Source of the DNA: Xanthocytophaga flava
GTDB taxonomy: Bacteria > Bacteroidota > Bacteroidia > Cytophagales > 172606-1
DNA length: 64,000 bases
Reading direction: 5' to 3'
Assembly: GCA_030068525.1 (NCBI GenBank)
Contig: JASJOS010000013.1
Location: 124,001-188,000 of the forward strand
This document shows positions 10,216-19,278 of the stretch, one piece after another. The translations under genes and the position numbers were made by a program. Under the pieces are notes generated by a model. It ran no database searches, was not told the DNA's origin, and was given only the letters and a program-made list of their open reading frames with translations. Position 1 is the stretch's first letter; each line of letters starts with the position of its first letter.

Positions 10216-11130
10216 TTAGGCACTGGAATTAGATTTATTCAGGTCATTCTGGTAAGCATTTGTTTTTTCCAGGAGGCTAAGTACAGCTTCGTTTTTCCAT
10301 TCTACTGTCCGCACAGACAGTGGAACACTGACGCCATGTTCATCAAAAATCCTTTTAATTCCCTTAACAGCTTCGCTCATAGCCATAGGCGGCCCCACTT
10401 TGGACTGGTCTATCCAGAACCAGATCAAAAAAGTAACGCCATTATCTCCAAAATTCTGATAATGAAACTCAACATTTTTACCCTCCTGCAGAAAGGGTAA
10501 AGCAGTTATAAACTGTAAGGCAAGATCCTGCACCTTTTGCAGGTCTTCTTTATAGGAGATCCAGCCATTCAATTGCAGTCGCCGTTCATTGCTCTTACTG
10601 AAATTAACAATAGGCTTCTGAAGAATATCCTTGCTGGGAATTTCTATTTCCTGTCCGGCAAAATTGTCAATAATCGTAGAGCGAAGATTAATCTCTTTGA
10701 CTTTTCCAAAATAACCGTTCGTTTCCACAACATCTCCAACCCGAATAGGCTGACGTATGGTAATAAATGTTCCGGACAAAAAATTAGTAGTCAGATCCTG
10801 AAAGGCAAGACCTAATGCGAGGCCAATAATGCCTGCACCAGCCAAGAGAGAAGTGACAGCTTTGTCTAACCCAAGAATGCTCAATGCAACAAACATACCC
10901 GTCAGAATAATGGCCATACGAAAAACCTGACTTAACAAAGCTACTAAGGACGAATTGTCTGTAGTTCGCCCAATCAATCGGGATGCTAGCTTTTCAAGAT
11001 AGCGTGAAAGAAAAATGAACAAGAGTAAAACAATCAGTGCTACTACCAGATTAGGAGATAATGCAACAATATGTTTCAACCATATAGTTATTTTCTCTTG
11101 TATCAAACGAATTGCTTCCCGTATTTCCAT
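10216..11130 (-). CDS. MscS-family mechanosensitive channel
   Basis: Small-conductance mechanosensitive channel of the inner membrane that releases solutes on osmotic downshock. Three N-terminal transmembrane segments (about 23-45, 62-85 and 90-110) lead into the pore helix and the MscS beta domain (AFQDLTTNFLSG, then RVGDVVETNGYFGKVKEI), and a C-terminal alpha/beta domain follows. The 304 aa length is that of the minimal MscS type. It sits alone between the ligase and xylA. Confidence 0.88.
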   Translation of the reverse strand: MEIREAIRLIQEKITIWLKHIVALSPNLVVALIVLLLFIFLSRYLEKLASRLIGRTTDNSSLVALLSQVFRMAIILTGMFVALSILGLDKAVTSLLAGAGIIGLALGLAFQDLTTNFLSGTFITIRQPIRVGDVVETNGYFGKVKEINLRSTIIDNFAGQEIEIPSKDILQKPIVNFSKSNERRLQLNGWISYKEDLQKVQDLALQFITALPFLQEGKNVEFHYQNFGDNGVTFLIWFWIDQSKVGPPMAMSEAVKGIKRIFDEHGVSVPLSVRTVEWKNEAVLSLLEKTNAYQNDLNKSNSSA

Positions 11131-11225
11131 AGTGATTCAATCAGATTAGGTCTCTATAATTGTACGATTCTATTTGATGAAGTACAAAATTTTTCATCTG
11201 AAAAATAGTTACAAGCTATAGATTA

Positions 11226-11264
11226 AAAACAAAACCCTCTGTCAAAGATATCTGACAGAGGGTT
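11226..11264 (-). terminator. Terminator of xylA
   Basis: On the minus strand a strong hairpin (ACCCTCTGTCA-type arms) is followed by a T-rich tract with one G. Confidence 0.8.
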
Positions 11265-11289
11265 GTATATACATCAATAAAGAACACTA

Positions 11290-12624
11290 TTAACGGATGT
11301 ACTGATTAATCAGATTTTCGTATAGTTCTTGTTTTCCACTACGAAGTTCCGGTTCACCATGCTTAAAAGCAATCTCACGCAATGCGTCAAGTGTCAGTTT
11401 GCCTTCTTCGTATGCTTTGCCATCGCCACTATCAAAAGAGGCATAACGCTGTTGACGCCATTTCCGGTAAGGAGATTTTTCAAGTATATCCTGAGCAATC
11501 AACAATGCACGAGCAAAAATATCCATTCCGCCAATATGCGCAATAAACAGATCTTCAAGGTCTGTTGAATTACGACGTGTTTTGGCATCGAAGTTCACAC
11601 CACCCGTAGCAAAACCTCCTGCTTCCAGAATAACCAGCATGGTTTCAGCCAGTTCATTCAGATCATTCGGGAACTGATCAGTATCCCAGCCATTCTGGTA
11701 ATCACCACGGTTAGCATCAATACTTCCCAGCATGCCCGCATCAGCAGCTACTTGTAATTCATGTGTGAAAGTGTGTCCTGCTAATGTTGCGTGGTTTACT
11801 TCCAGATTTAGTTTGAAATCATTTTCCAGTCCGAAATGACGTAGGAAGCCTATTACAGTTGCTGCATCATAATCATACTGATGTTTGGTAGGCTCACAAG
11901 GCTTAGGCTCAATATAAAATGTTCCTGTAAATCCGGCTTTACGAGCATAATCACGAGAGGTCTGCAGGAAGCGCCCCAAATGTTCTGTCTCACGTTTCAT
12001 ATTTGTATTTAACAGAGACATATAGCCTTCACGGCCACCCCAAAACACATATCCTTTGCCACCCAATGCGATTGTCGCATCAATAGCATTCTTTACCTGA
12101 GTAGCAGCATGTGCCAATACCTGAAAATCAGGATTGGTAGAAGCACCATTCATATATCGTGGATGAGAGAACAAATTTGCCGTTCCCCACAACAATTCTA
12201 CACCTGAAGCCTGTTGTTTTGCTTTCAGATAGTCTACTGTTGTTGCCAGGTCTTTTTCTAATTGAGCAAAAGTTACTTCATCTACAACATCTACATCATG
12301 AAAGCAATAGAAAGGAGCACCTAGTTTAGTGATAAACTCAAATGCTGCATCTGCTTTATCCTTCGCACGACCAACAGGATCACTTTTGGCATTCCATGGA
12401 AAGTCTTTGGTACCAGGTCCAAAAGGATCTCCACCTGTACCGCAGAATGAATGCCAGTATGCTACTGCAAATCGCAGGTGGTCTTTCATCGTTTTGCCAC
12501 CTACCACTTGACTTTCATTATAAAATTTAAATGCTAGTGGGTTGTCTGAGTCTCTTCCTTCGAACTTAATCTGGGAAATTCCCGGAAAGTATTCTTTGTC
12601 TCCGAGCGTAACTTTAATAGACAT
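11290..12624 (-). CDS. xylA: Xylose isomerase
   Basis: Interconverts D-xylose and D-xylulose (also glucose/fructose) in the cytoplasm. The group-II signature is clear: [13 protein letters not shown] near 60-72, catalytic YCFHDVD with His109 and Asp112, the metal-binding [21 protein letters not shown], and the C-terminal [14 protein letters not shown] segment. The 444 aa length is normal. No xylulokinase, xylose transporter or XylR lies beside it in this window, and it has its own terminator, so it appears monocistronic. Confidence 0.95.
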   Translation of the reverse strand: MSIKVTLGDKEYFPGISQIKFEGRDSDNPLAFKFYNESQVVGGKTMKDHLRFAVAYWHSFCGTGGDPFGPGTKDFPWNAKSDPVGRAKDKADAAFEFITKLGAPFYCFHDVDVVDEVTFAQLEKDLATTVDYLKAKQQASGVELLWGTANLFSHPRYMNGASTNPDFQVLAHAATQVKNAIDATIALGGKGYVFWGGREGYMSLLNTNMKRETEHLGRFLQTSRDYARKAGFTGTFYIEPKPCEPTKHQYDYDAATVIGFLRHFGLENDFKLNLEVNHATLAGHTFTHELQVAADAGMLGSIDANRGDYQNGWDTDQFPNDLNELAETMLVILEAGGFATGGVNFDAKTRRNSTDLEDLFIAHIGGMDIFARALLIAQDILEKSPYRKWRQQRYASFDSGDGKAYEEGKLTLDALREIAFKHGEPELRSGKQELYENLINQYIR

Positions 12625-12889
12625 AATACTGTGATCGTTTGTAAAGTGAAAAATAAACTATCCTGAATCCAAAATCTGCGGCTAGTTTACAAGCTTTTCG
12701 GCAGTTATGCAAATTATTAAGTGTTAAATAAACAATTAATTTTTAATATACTATAGAAGAGGCTTTTATAATTCTTTTGGCCCTATAAGTCAAACACGGA
12801 GACAAAACGTTTAGAAGTCTCTATTCTATCTATCAGGAAGCGAACATCCCTTGTCAAAAAATTATTAACTCTCCTTTCACTAAATAATC

Positions 12890-12912
12890 TTATTTGGAAA
12901 AAATCTAAATAA
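12890..12912. promoter_or_regulatory. Operator-like palindrome 1 upstream of the TonB receptor
   Basis: A 9-5-9 inverted repeat: TTATTTGGA, five A, TCTAAATAA, with one mismatch between arms. It closely matches the second copy 61 bases downstream. It lies just upstream of the inferred -33 element. An iron-responsive Fur- or DtxR-type repressor is the likeliest reader, by gene context only. Confidence 0.6.
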
Positions 12913-12915
12913 AGA

Positions 12916-12946
12916 TTGCATGATATAAATTTATACTCCATTTTTG
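12916..12946 (+). promoter_or_regulatory. Candidate promoter of the TonB receptor operon
   Basis: TTG at 12916-12918, 20 bases, then CATTTTTG at 12939-12946, one base off the TAnnTTTG consensus. It lies between the two palindromes. Confidence 0.45.
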
Positions 12947-12950
12947 CCCA

Positions 12951-12973
12951 ATATTTAGAAACAGTCTAATTAA
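12951..12973. promoter_or_regulatory. Operator-like palindrome 2 upstream of the TonB receptor
   Basis: ATATTTAGA, five bases, TCTAATTAA: 7 of 9 arm positions pair and the sequence aligns closely to palindrome 1. It would cover the transcription start, a typical repressor position. Confidence 0.6.
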
Positions 12974-13038
12974 GTTTCCTTCTCAAACGAAGTATGGAAG
13001 AAAACGAAGCAATCAACCATCATAACATTTATTGTTTA

Positions 13039-15438
13039 ATGAAAAAAACACAACTATTATTTTTATTTCTGATCAGTACGTTAACAGCCATTGCCCAATC
13101 CGGAAATATCAAAGGAAAAGTACAAACCAGTGACGGACAAGCCGCTCCCTCTGTAACTGTTAGTTTAAAGGGTTTGACTAAAGGAGCTACTACAGATGCA
13201 TCTGGGAACTATGAACTAAAAAAGGTTACACCAGGAGACTATACTCTGGTCGTATCTTTTATAGGTCTTGAATCAAAAGAAGTATCTGTTACAGTTCAGG
13301 CGAATGAAACTACCAATCTGCCAGCCATTATTCTGAAAGAAGATAGCAAGCAGCTGGATGAAGTAGTGGTTGTTGGATCAAAAAAAACGTATAAAGTTGA
13401 TCAGCCTTCCCAATCACTGCGTCTTCAGACGCCATTGATTGAAACACCTCAGAATATCCAGGTAATCACAGAAAAAGTTCTGGCAGATCAACAGGTGATA
13501 AGCATGAGTGATGGAGTAATACGTAATGTAAGTGGAGCTACTCGTCTGGAACACTGGGGAGATATGTATACTCTTATCAATGTACGTGGAGGAAGAGCAT
13601 CTGCATTCCGCAATGGAATGAATATAACCTCGAGCTGGGGTCCGCTTACAGAGGATATGAGTTTTGTAGACCACGTTGAATTTGTAAAAGGGCCTGCTGG
13701 CTTTATGATGTCTAATGGTGATCCTACTGGAATCTACAATGTAGTAACCAAAAAGCCTACAGGCCGTGACTTTAATGGAGCAGCATCTTTTACACTAGGA
13801 AGTTTTGACTTATATCGTGGTACGTTGGATCTGGATGGAAAACTGGAAAAAACTGGAAAACTGTTATTCCGTTTGAATCTGATGGGACAGACCAAGAATT
13901 CTTTCCGTGTCTATGAATTTAATAATCGTTACAGCATCGCTCCTGTTATTAGCTATAAAATAGATGATAATACAACCTTAACTGCTGAGTATACCCTGCA
14001 ACATGTATCAATGTCCAACATTGGATCAGCTTATGTGTTTTCAACACAAGGATATGGAGGAACACCTGTCGAACTTTCATTAAATGATCCAGGACTTGAC
14101 CCTACCAAAATCAATGACCACAGCTTCACTCTAAATCTGCAACATAAAATTAATGATAACTGGAAATTGACTGCGCAGGGAGCCTATTTTAACTATCAGC
14201 AGATCGGAAGTTCACTATGGCCAGCAGCTTTACCCAATGCTGTCAACTCTGATGGTACGGTCCTTCGTCAGGTAAATATTGCAGATGCATCTAACATAGC
14301 CAAATTTGGTCAGATATTTGTAAATGGAGATGTTACAACAGGAATTATTCGTCATCGTATTCTGGGTGGACTAGATTTGGGAACAAAAGAATACCTGGGA
14401 GACTGGTGGCAAAGTCATGTATTGGATTCTGCTGTAACTAACAAGTATTTTAATATCTATAAACCAGTCTATGGCTCACCAGCTAATGGGTATCCTACTT
14501 TTGATCGTAGCAAAGGCATCCGAGAAAGAGCAGGCTTAGGAGCTACAATCTCACAAAGATATACAGGACTTTACTTCCAAGATGAATTAGGATTCTGGGA
14601 GAATAGAATCCGTCTGACATTAGCTGGCCGATACACGTATGTTAAAGACATAAGTTATGGAACAAGTGTGGATGGAGAAAAATTTACACCTCGCATAGGT
14701 CTAAGTGGATCTATTAATCCAGAAACCTCTGTTTATGCATTATATGATCAATCTTTTCTCCCACAAACAGGCTTAATAAGAAGTGGTAAACAACCGAAGC
14801 CAATTACAGGAAACAATGTTGAATTTGGATTAAAAAGAGATTGGTTTAATGGAAAGTGGAATACTACAATAGCTGCATATAAAATCATAAAAAATAACGG
14901 ATTAACTCCTGATCCAAGTAATGTTACAGGTTCTACACAATATTCTATAGAAACAGGTCAAACTCAAACTAAAGGTATTGAATTGGATATAAGAGGAGAA
15001 TTAGCCCGTGGATTAAGTCTTGTTGCAAATTATGCCTATACTGACTCTAAAATCACAAAAAGTAATGATACACTAGTTGTTGGAAATAGAGAAGGTGATG
15101 TAGTTCCTGGGTTTGCCAAACACAATGCCAATGCTTGGTTGTCTTATAAAGTGCCAACAGGAGCATTAAAAGGTGTAGGTATTTCAGGAGGTTTCTCTTA
15201 TCAGACAAACCGTACAACATGGTCATGGGGAGGTCCAGGAGAAAAATCATTACCTGACTACTTCCGTCTGGATGGTGGTATGTTCTGGGAAAAAGATAAA
15301 ATCAGAATTACAGCGAATGTATTTAATATCCTGAATACATATCTTTATAGTGGATCTTACTATGCTTATGGTGGTTACTACTACTGGCAAACAGAAGCCC
15401 CTCGCAATTTAAGAGTTAGCCTCAATTATACATTTTAA
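13039..15438 (+). CDS. TonB-dependent siderophore-type outer-membrane receptor
   Basis: Outer-membrane importer energised by TonB. The ATG at 13039 is preferred over one at 12994 because it opens directly on a signal peptide (MKKTQLLFLFLISTLTAIAQ). This is followed by a carboxypeptidase-regulatory-like domain (about 22-100), a plug domain from about 120 (ETPQNIQVITEKVLADQ, VRGGRASAFRNGMN, EFVKGPAGFM) and a 22-strand-type barrel ending in aromatic Phe (LRVSLNYTF). The plug resembles FhuA/FepA-like siderophore receptors more than SusC. No SusD partner follows. The next gene, 11 bases away, is a PepSY membrane protein, a common partner in ferric-siderophore uptake. Paired palindromes upstream suggest metal-dependent repression. 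Confidence 0.9.
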   Translation: MKKTQLLFLFLISTLTAIAQSGNIKGKVQTSDGQAAPSVTVSLKGLTKGATTDASGNYELKKVTPGDYTLVVSFIGLESKEVSVTVQANETTNLPAIILKEDSKQLDEVVVVGSKKTYKVDQPSQSLRLQTPLIETPQNIQVITEKVLADQQVISMSDGVIRNVSGATRLEHWGDMYTLINVRGGRASAFRNGMNITSSWGPLTEDMSFVDHVEFVKGPAGFMMSNGDPTGIYNVVTKKPTGRDFNGAASFTLGSFDLYRGTLDLDGKLEKTGKLLFRLNLMGQTKNSFRVYEFNNRYSIAPVISYKIDDNTTLTAEYTLQHVSMSNIGSAYVFSTQGYGGTPVELSLNDPGLDPTKINDHSFTLNLQHKINDNWKLTAQGAYFNYQQIGSSLWPAALPNAVNSDGTVLRQVNIADASNIAKFGQIFVNGDVTTGIIRHRILGGLDLGTKEYLGDWWQSHVLDSAVTNKYFNIYKPVYGSPANGYPTFDRSKGIRERAGLGATISQRYTGLYFQDELGFWENRIRLTLAGRYTYVKDISYGTSVDGEKFTPRIGLSGSINPETSVYALYDQSFLPQTGLIRSGKQPKPITGNNVEFGLKRDWFNGKWNTTIAAYKIIKNNGLTPDPSNVTGSTQYSIETGQTQTKGIELDIRGELARGLSLVANYAYTDSKITKSNDTLVVGNREGDVVPGFAKHNANAWLSYKVPTGALKGVGISGGFSYQTNRTTWSWGGPGEKSLPDYFRLDGGMFWEKDKIRITANVFNILNTYLYSGSYYAYGGYYYWQTEAPRNLRVSLNYTF

Positions 15439-15449
15439 ACATTGATTAC

Positions 15450-16649
15450 ATGACCCTAAAAAAGATAATTGGTCAAGTACACCTTTGGCTCGGACTTTCG
15501 TCCGGGCTAATTGTTTTATTTCTGGGTATCACCGGTTGTATCCTGGCATTTCAACGAGAAATAGAAAATGCAACGCGACCGTATCTTTTTTCAGATGTCC
15601 AGAATAAGCCCCTGCTTCCACCATCAGAATTGCGAAAAATTGCAGATGCTCAGTTACCAGGTAAGAAAGCTCATGGCATCCAGTACGAACCAGGAAAATC
15701 TGCACATGTATCCTATTACAATGCAGATTCGGAGTATTACTACATTGTATTTATTGATCCCTACACAGGAAAGGTCCTGAAAACTAAAAATATGAATGAG
15801 GACTTTTTCCGGATAGTGATTATGGGGCACTTTTATTTGTGGTTACCGCCAAACATCGGACAACCCATCGTAGCCTCAGCAACGCTCATTTTTGTAGTAC
15901 TGCTCATTACAGGTCTGGTATTGTGGTGGCCAAAAAATAAAGCTGCAGCTAAACAACGTTTCTGGTTCAACTGGAAAGAAAATCTCAAATGGAAACGCAA
16001 AAACTATGATCTACACAATGTATTAGGGTTTTATGTGAGTTGGGTAATCATTTTTATTGCGCTTACAGGACTGGTATGGGGCTTTCAATGGTTTGCCAAA
16101 TCTATTTACTGGACTACTTCCGGAGGAAAAGAAATGGTTCAGTTTTATGAAGCTCTTTCAGATACTACTCAGATAGCCAATGCTCCTTCTACTCCAGCAA
16201 TGGATCAGTTGTGGCGAAAAGTAAAACAGGATAATCCATCCTATACAGGCAGTATTGAGGTACATGTTCCAACAGAAAGAAACTCTTCTATTGAAGTAGC
16301 GATGAATCCAGACCCTACCACATTCTGGCAGGCTGACTATCGCTACTATGATCAATATACACTAAAGGAAATTCCTGTTACCCACGTATACGGACGATTA
16401 CAAAATGCATCTGTTGCAGACAAAATCATGCGTATGAACTATGATATCCATGTGGGCGCAGTACTGGGATTACCAGGAAAGATACTAGCCTTTATTGCCA
16501 GTTTGATCAGTGCTAGCTTACCTGTAACAGGCTTTTACATCTGGTATGGCCGCAGAAAGAAAAATGGTAAAGGGAAGAAAAATTCAGAGAATAAGCCACA
16601 CAAAAAAAATACGCAGGCGAAACCAGCCTTTGCAAAAGTCAATCAATAA
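15450..16649 (+). CDS. PepSY-associated transmembrane protein (iron-uptake associated)
   Basis: Inner-membrane protein with four predicted transmembrane helices (about 13-37, 140-165, 188-215 and 338-362) and two periplasmic PepSY-like regions. Conserved histidines sit beside the helices (GQVHLWLGL, MGHFYLWLP, YDLHNVLGFY, YDIHVGAVLG), typical of the family often annotated as iron-regulated and thought to reduce siderophore-bound iron. The C-terminal tail is Lys-rich and cytoplasmic. Starts 11 bases after the TonB receptor, so one operon. Enzymatic activity is inferred from context only. Confidence 0.87.
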   Translation: MTLKKIIGQVHLWLGLSSGLIVLFLGITGCILAFQREIENATRPYLFSDVQNKPLLPPSELRKIADAQLPGKKAHGIQYEPGKSAHVSYYNADSEYYYIVFIDPYTGKVLKTKNMNEDFFRIVIMGHFYLWLPPNIGQPIVASATLIFVVLLITGLVLWWPKNKAAAKQRFWFNWKENLKWKRKNYDLHNVLGFYVSWVIIFIALTGLVWGFQWFAKSIYWTTSGGKEMVQFYEALSDTTQIANAPSTPAMDQLWRKVKQDNPSYTGSIEVHVPTERNSSIEVAMNPDPTTFWQADYRYYDQYTLKEIPVTHVYGRLQNASVADKIMRMNYDIHVGAVLGLPGKILAFIASLISASLPVTGFYIWYGRRKKNGKGKKNSENKPHKKNTQAKPAFAKVNQ

Positions 16650-16687
16650 AACAAAAGCGGTAACTAAAGTTGCCGCTTTTGTTTTTT
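16648..16687 (+). terminator. Terminator of the TonB receptor-PepSY operon
   Basis: Long stem (ACAAAAGCGGTAAC pairing with GTTGCCGCTTTTGT, one T-G wobble), loop TAAA, then a run of six T. Confidence 0.9.
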
Positions 16688-16996
16688 ATATGAGAAAGTA
16701 TCTATTCAGATTTGCCATACTATTCGTAGATATATCACAGCAAGTACAGAAAAAATAGTAGTATAGAATTGCTATTCTGCTATTTGGCAGAAAGTAACTT
16801 TGTAATAAGATAAACAGAAAGTAAGATTGAGCAATTTCCACAATCAAAGATATTCTGTGTTGCAGCTATCAAGAAAAAATGTACAGCACCTTACATGTCT
16901 GTACACTTCAAAAAGAAATTTTTCCGCTTCATTATAGATCAATAAATTATTAGCCCTCTAACCTGTAATCATTTATGATTGCTTGGTTTGCACCAA
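16688..16996. other. Intergenic region with two small hairpins
   Basis: No gene seen. It holds two short inverted repeats: TTCTGC/GCAGAA (16775-16792) and TGTACAG/CTGTACA (16880-16905). Neither has a T-tract. Function unknown. Confidence 0.5.
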
Positions 16997-17224
16997 CTAT
17001 CCTCCTACCGGCTTGCGCGTCACAACAACAATACGGTCTTTTACCTCCTGCCGTTCGTCACGCAACTGGCGAAGGCGTGCATTAACAGCTCCTGTTTTCC
17101 AATCCGGCTCCTGAATGATTCCGTCTGTTACATTTTCTATATACAATTCATCTTCTACGATCTGCCGTTCAATTCGGATAAGAAGCTTGCGTAGCTGGTC
17201 TAATGACATTCGATCTAAATTCAT
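16997..17224 (-). CDS. Small charged helical protein, unknown function
   Basis: 75 aa, ATG start, highly charged and predicted helical (QLRKLLIRIERQIVEDEL, then RLRQLRDERQEVKDRI), possibly a short coiled coil. No signal peptide or membrane segment. The opposite-strand frame over the same bases is hydrophobic and irregular, so the minus frame is the more protein-like. I do not recognise the family. It stands alone between two intergenic stretches. Confidence 0.55.
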   Translation of the reverse strand: MNLDRMSLDQLRKLLIRIERQIVEDELYIENVTDGIIQEPDWKTGAVNARLRQLRDERQEVKDRIVVVTRKPVGG

Positions 17225-17372
17225 ATCTACTCTGGTAGTTTTTATGCAAAGTTAAGAACTGATATAGTAATTTGTATGTATTTCCTACATGAAATAATTA
17301 TACCTGTTTTTGGATTTTTCGTTGGCTGGTCTGTGTGTAATTTTAATTTTGAAAGCACACGTCTGTCAGGCA

Positions 17373-18647
17373 ATGAAACTCTTAGGTTATCTCCCATTCT
17401 TCTTCTTTATTACTGCACTTACTGTTATTCAGGCACAACAGGCACCACTTGACTCCATTACAGGGCCTGTAAATGAAAGAGCAGAGATCAAAGATGCACC
17501 TCGTGTATATATTGACTGTAAAAGTTGTGACATGTCTTTTATTCGTCAGGAAATTTCCTTTGTAAGCCATGTAAGAGATAGACAATTAGCTGAAGTACAA
17601 GTATTTATCACAGATCAGGTAAATGGTAGCGGAGGTCGTACGTATGTACTGGCCTTTACAGGAAAAGGTGTATATGAAGGAATCAATAACAAACTTACTT
17701 TTCATACTATTCAATCTCAGACAGGTAATGAGATACGCACAGGACTCAAACGTATCATTCAGTTAGGACTTGCCTCCTATGCAGCACACACAGCATTAGC
17801 AGACCAAATCAATCTGTCATTTAAGCCAGATACTACTATGCAACGTAAAGTTCCTGTAGACAGATGGAACAACTGGGTAATGGAAGTGTATGGAGGAGGG
17901 AGTTTTAATAAAGAATCGCAGCAAAGTTCACTTAATGTCTACTATGGCTTACGTGCAGATAGAGTAACGGAAGAGTGGAGAATTCGAAATAGCTTAAGCT
18001 TTAGTATTAATAATCGCCGTTTCTTGAGCGATAGTACATGGATTCATAGTGAGATGCATCGCAATACATATAGTGGATCTATTGTCAAAAGTATAAATGA
18101 CCACTGGTCCGGGGGTGTATTTGTAGGAGTGACATCTTCCACATACGACAACATCGCACTTAATTGTGGTATTGCTCCGGCTATCGAATATAGTTTTCTT
18201 CCTTATAGAGAAGCTATGCGCAAAGAAATTACATTGGTTTATCGAATAGGTTACTCTCATAGAAATTACTTTGAAACTACACTCTATGAGAAAAACAAGG
18301 AGACAGTATACTCTCAGGTTTTGGAAGCAGCAGTAAGGATCATGCAACCCTGGGGTTCTGTGTCAGTACAAGTCATGGGCACCAACTTCTTGCATGACTT
18401 CAAGAAAAACCGATTAACGTTTGATGGCGGAATCTCTATGCGTGTAGTGAAAGGGCTCTCAGTAAGCTTCAATGGCCGCCTCAATATTGTCCATGACCAG
18501 ATTAACCTTCCTAAAGGCGATGCATCCCTGGAAGATATTCTGTTGCAACAACGAACATTGGCAACTTCTTTTCAATTGTATAACTCTATTGGTGTAAGCT
18601 ACACATTTGGATCTATTTACAATAATGTAGTTAACTTGCGTCTATAA
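17373..18647 (+). CDS. Secreted or outer-membrane hypothetical protein, possible beta-barrel
   Basis: The ATG at 17373 opens on a signal peptide (MKLLGYLPFFFFITALTVIQAQ) and is preferred to a TTG 63 bases upstream. The mature N-terminal part has a CKSCDMSFIRQEI segment and a GSGGRTYVLAFTG stretch. Residues from about 160 show alternating aromatic/polar strands (EVYGGGSFNKES, RNSLSFSINNRR, GSVSVQVMG, GVSYTFGSIYNN) as in outer-membrane barrels, and the end (VVNLRL) is hydrophobic. I recognise the pattern as a conserved Bacteroidota hypothetical without a known role. The next gene is also secreted. Confidence 0.7.
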   Translation: MKLLGYLPFFFFITALTVIQAQQAPLDSITGPVNERAEIKDAPRVYIDCKSCDMSFIRQEISFVSHVRDRQLAEVQVFITDQVNGSGGRTYVLAFTGKGVYEGINNKLTFHTIQSQTGNEIRTGLKRIIQLGLASYAAHTALADQINLSFKPDTTMQRKVPVDRWNNWVMEVYGGGSFNKESQQSSLNVYYGLRADRVTEEWRIRNSLSFSINNRRFLSDSTWIHSEMHRNTYSGSIVKSINDHWSGGVFVGVTSSTYDNIALNCGIAPAIEYSFLPYREAMRKEITLVYRIGYSHRNYFETTLYEKNKETVYSQVLEAAVRIMQPWGSVSVQVMGTNFLHDFKKNRLTFDGGISMRVVKGLSVSFNGRLNIVHDQINLPKGDASLEDILLQQRTLATSFQLYNSIGVSYTFGSIYNNVVNLRL

Positions 18648-18730
18648 AACAAATAAACTCCCTGATTATCAACTAATAAATGAATTAAAATGATAGTTTT
18701 TTTCGTTATAGAACTATAACTTAATAAACT

Positions 18731-19276
18731 ATGCACTTTAGTATTTCTCTTGCTTCAGCTTTATTGCTTTGTCTACAACTAATTGCCCAGTCACCCAATC
18801 ACAAAAGTCAATTACAAACAGTTGCTAAACAGGAAGGCGAGATATTTATTGCACTGGAGTATATGCATCCTGAGCGAAATAAGCCTTGCAGAATGGAAGA
18901 TCTGTTTACCAATACCATAACATTTAACAGAGATACACTGGTAGTAGACTTTGATAATTATACCGAATCGTTTTGTGAAGCAACAAATCTGGAAACCCAA
19001 CTGACCTATCACATAAAACTTCGGGACATTGACCCATCCAAAATTATTCTCATGCAACGAAAGTACAATCTGAAGAATAATAAGCTGCTGGAAGGCCCTC
19101 TGTCCTGGTATGAATTACAAATCAATACCAAAGGCGAACTGCCTCTAGTCAAGGAACAGAGCCATAAGGAAAGTCAGTTACGCAGGATCAATCAGTTTCG
19201 GATTATCTTCAAGACTCAGGAAGGAGCAAAAAAAGCATTGGCAGCTCTAAAGGAACTAATCAAATCTCATATTTAG
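18731..19276 (+). CDS. Secreted hypothetical protein
   Basis: 181 aa with an N-terminal signal peptide (about 1-20, ending near LIAQS). The mature part is polar with no motif I recognise. Two cysteines (CRMEDLF and FCEATNL) could pair. Lies 83 bases after the barrel-like gene on the same strand and may be co-transcribed. Stop codon is two bases from the convergent gene that follows. Confidence 0.6.
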   Translation: MHFSISLASALLLCLQLIAQSPNHKSQLQTVAKQEGEIFIALEYMHPERNKPCRMEDLFTNTITFNRDTLVVDFDNYTESFCEATNLETQLTYHIKLRDIDPSKIILMQRKYNLKNNKLLEGPLSWYELQINTKGELPLVKEQSHKESQLRRINQFRIIFKTQEGAKKALAALKELIKSHI

Positions 19277-19278
19277 TA

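Noticed and set aside
16979-17194. Plus-strand frame opposite the small 75-residue gene
   Set aside because: Irregular hydrophobic composition; the minus-strand frame is the more protein-like.
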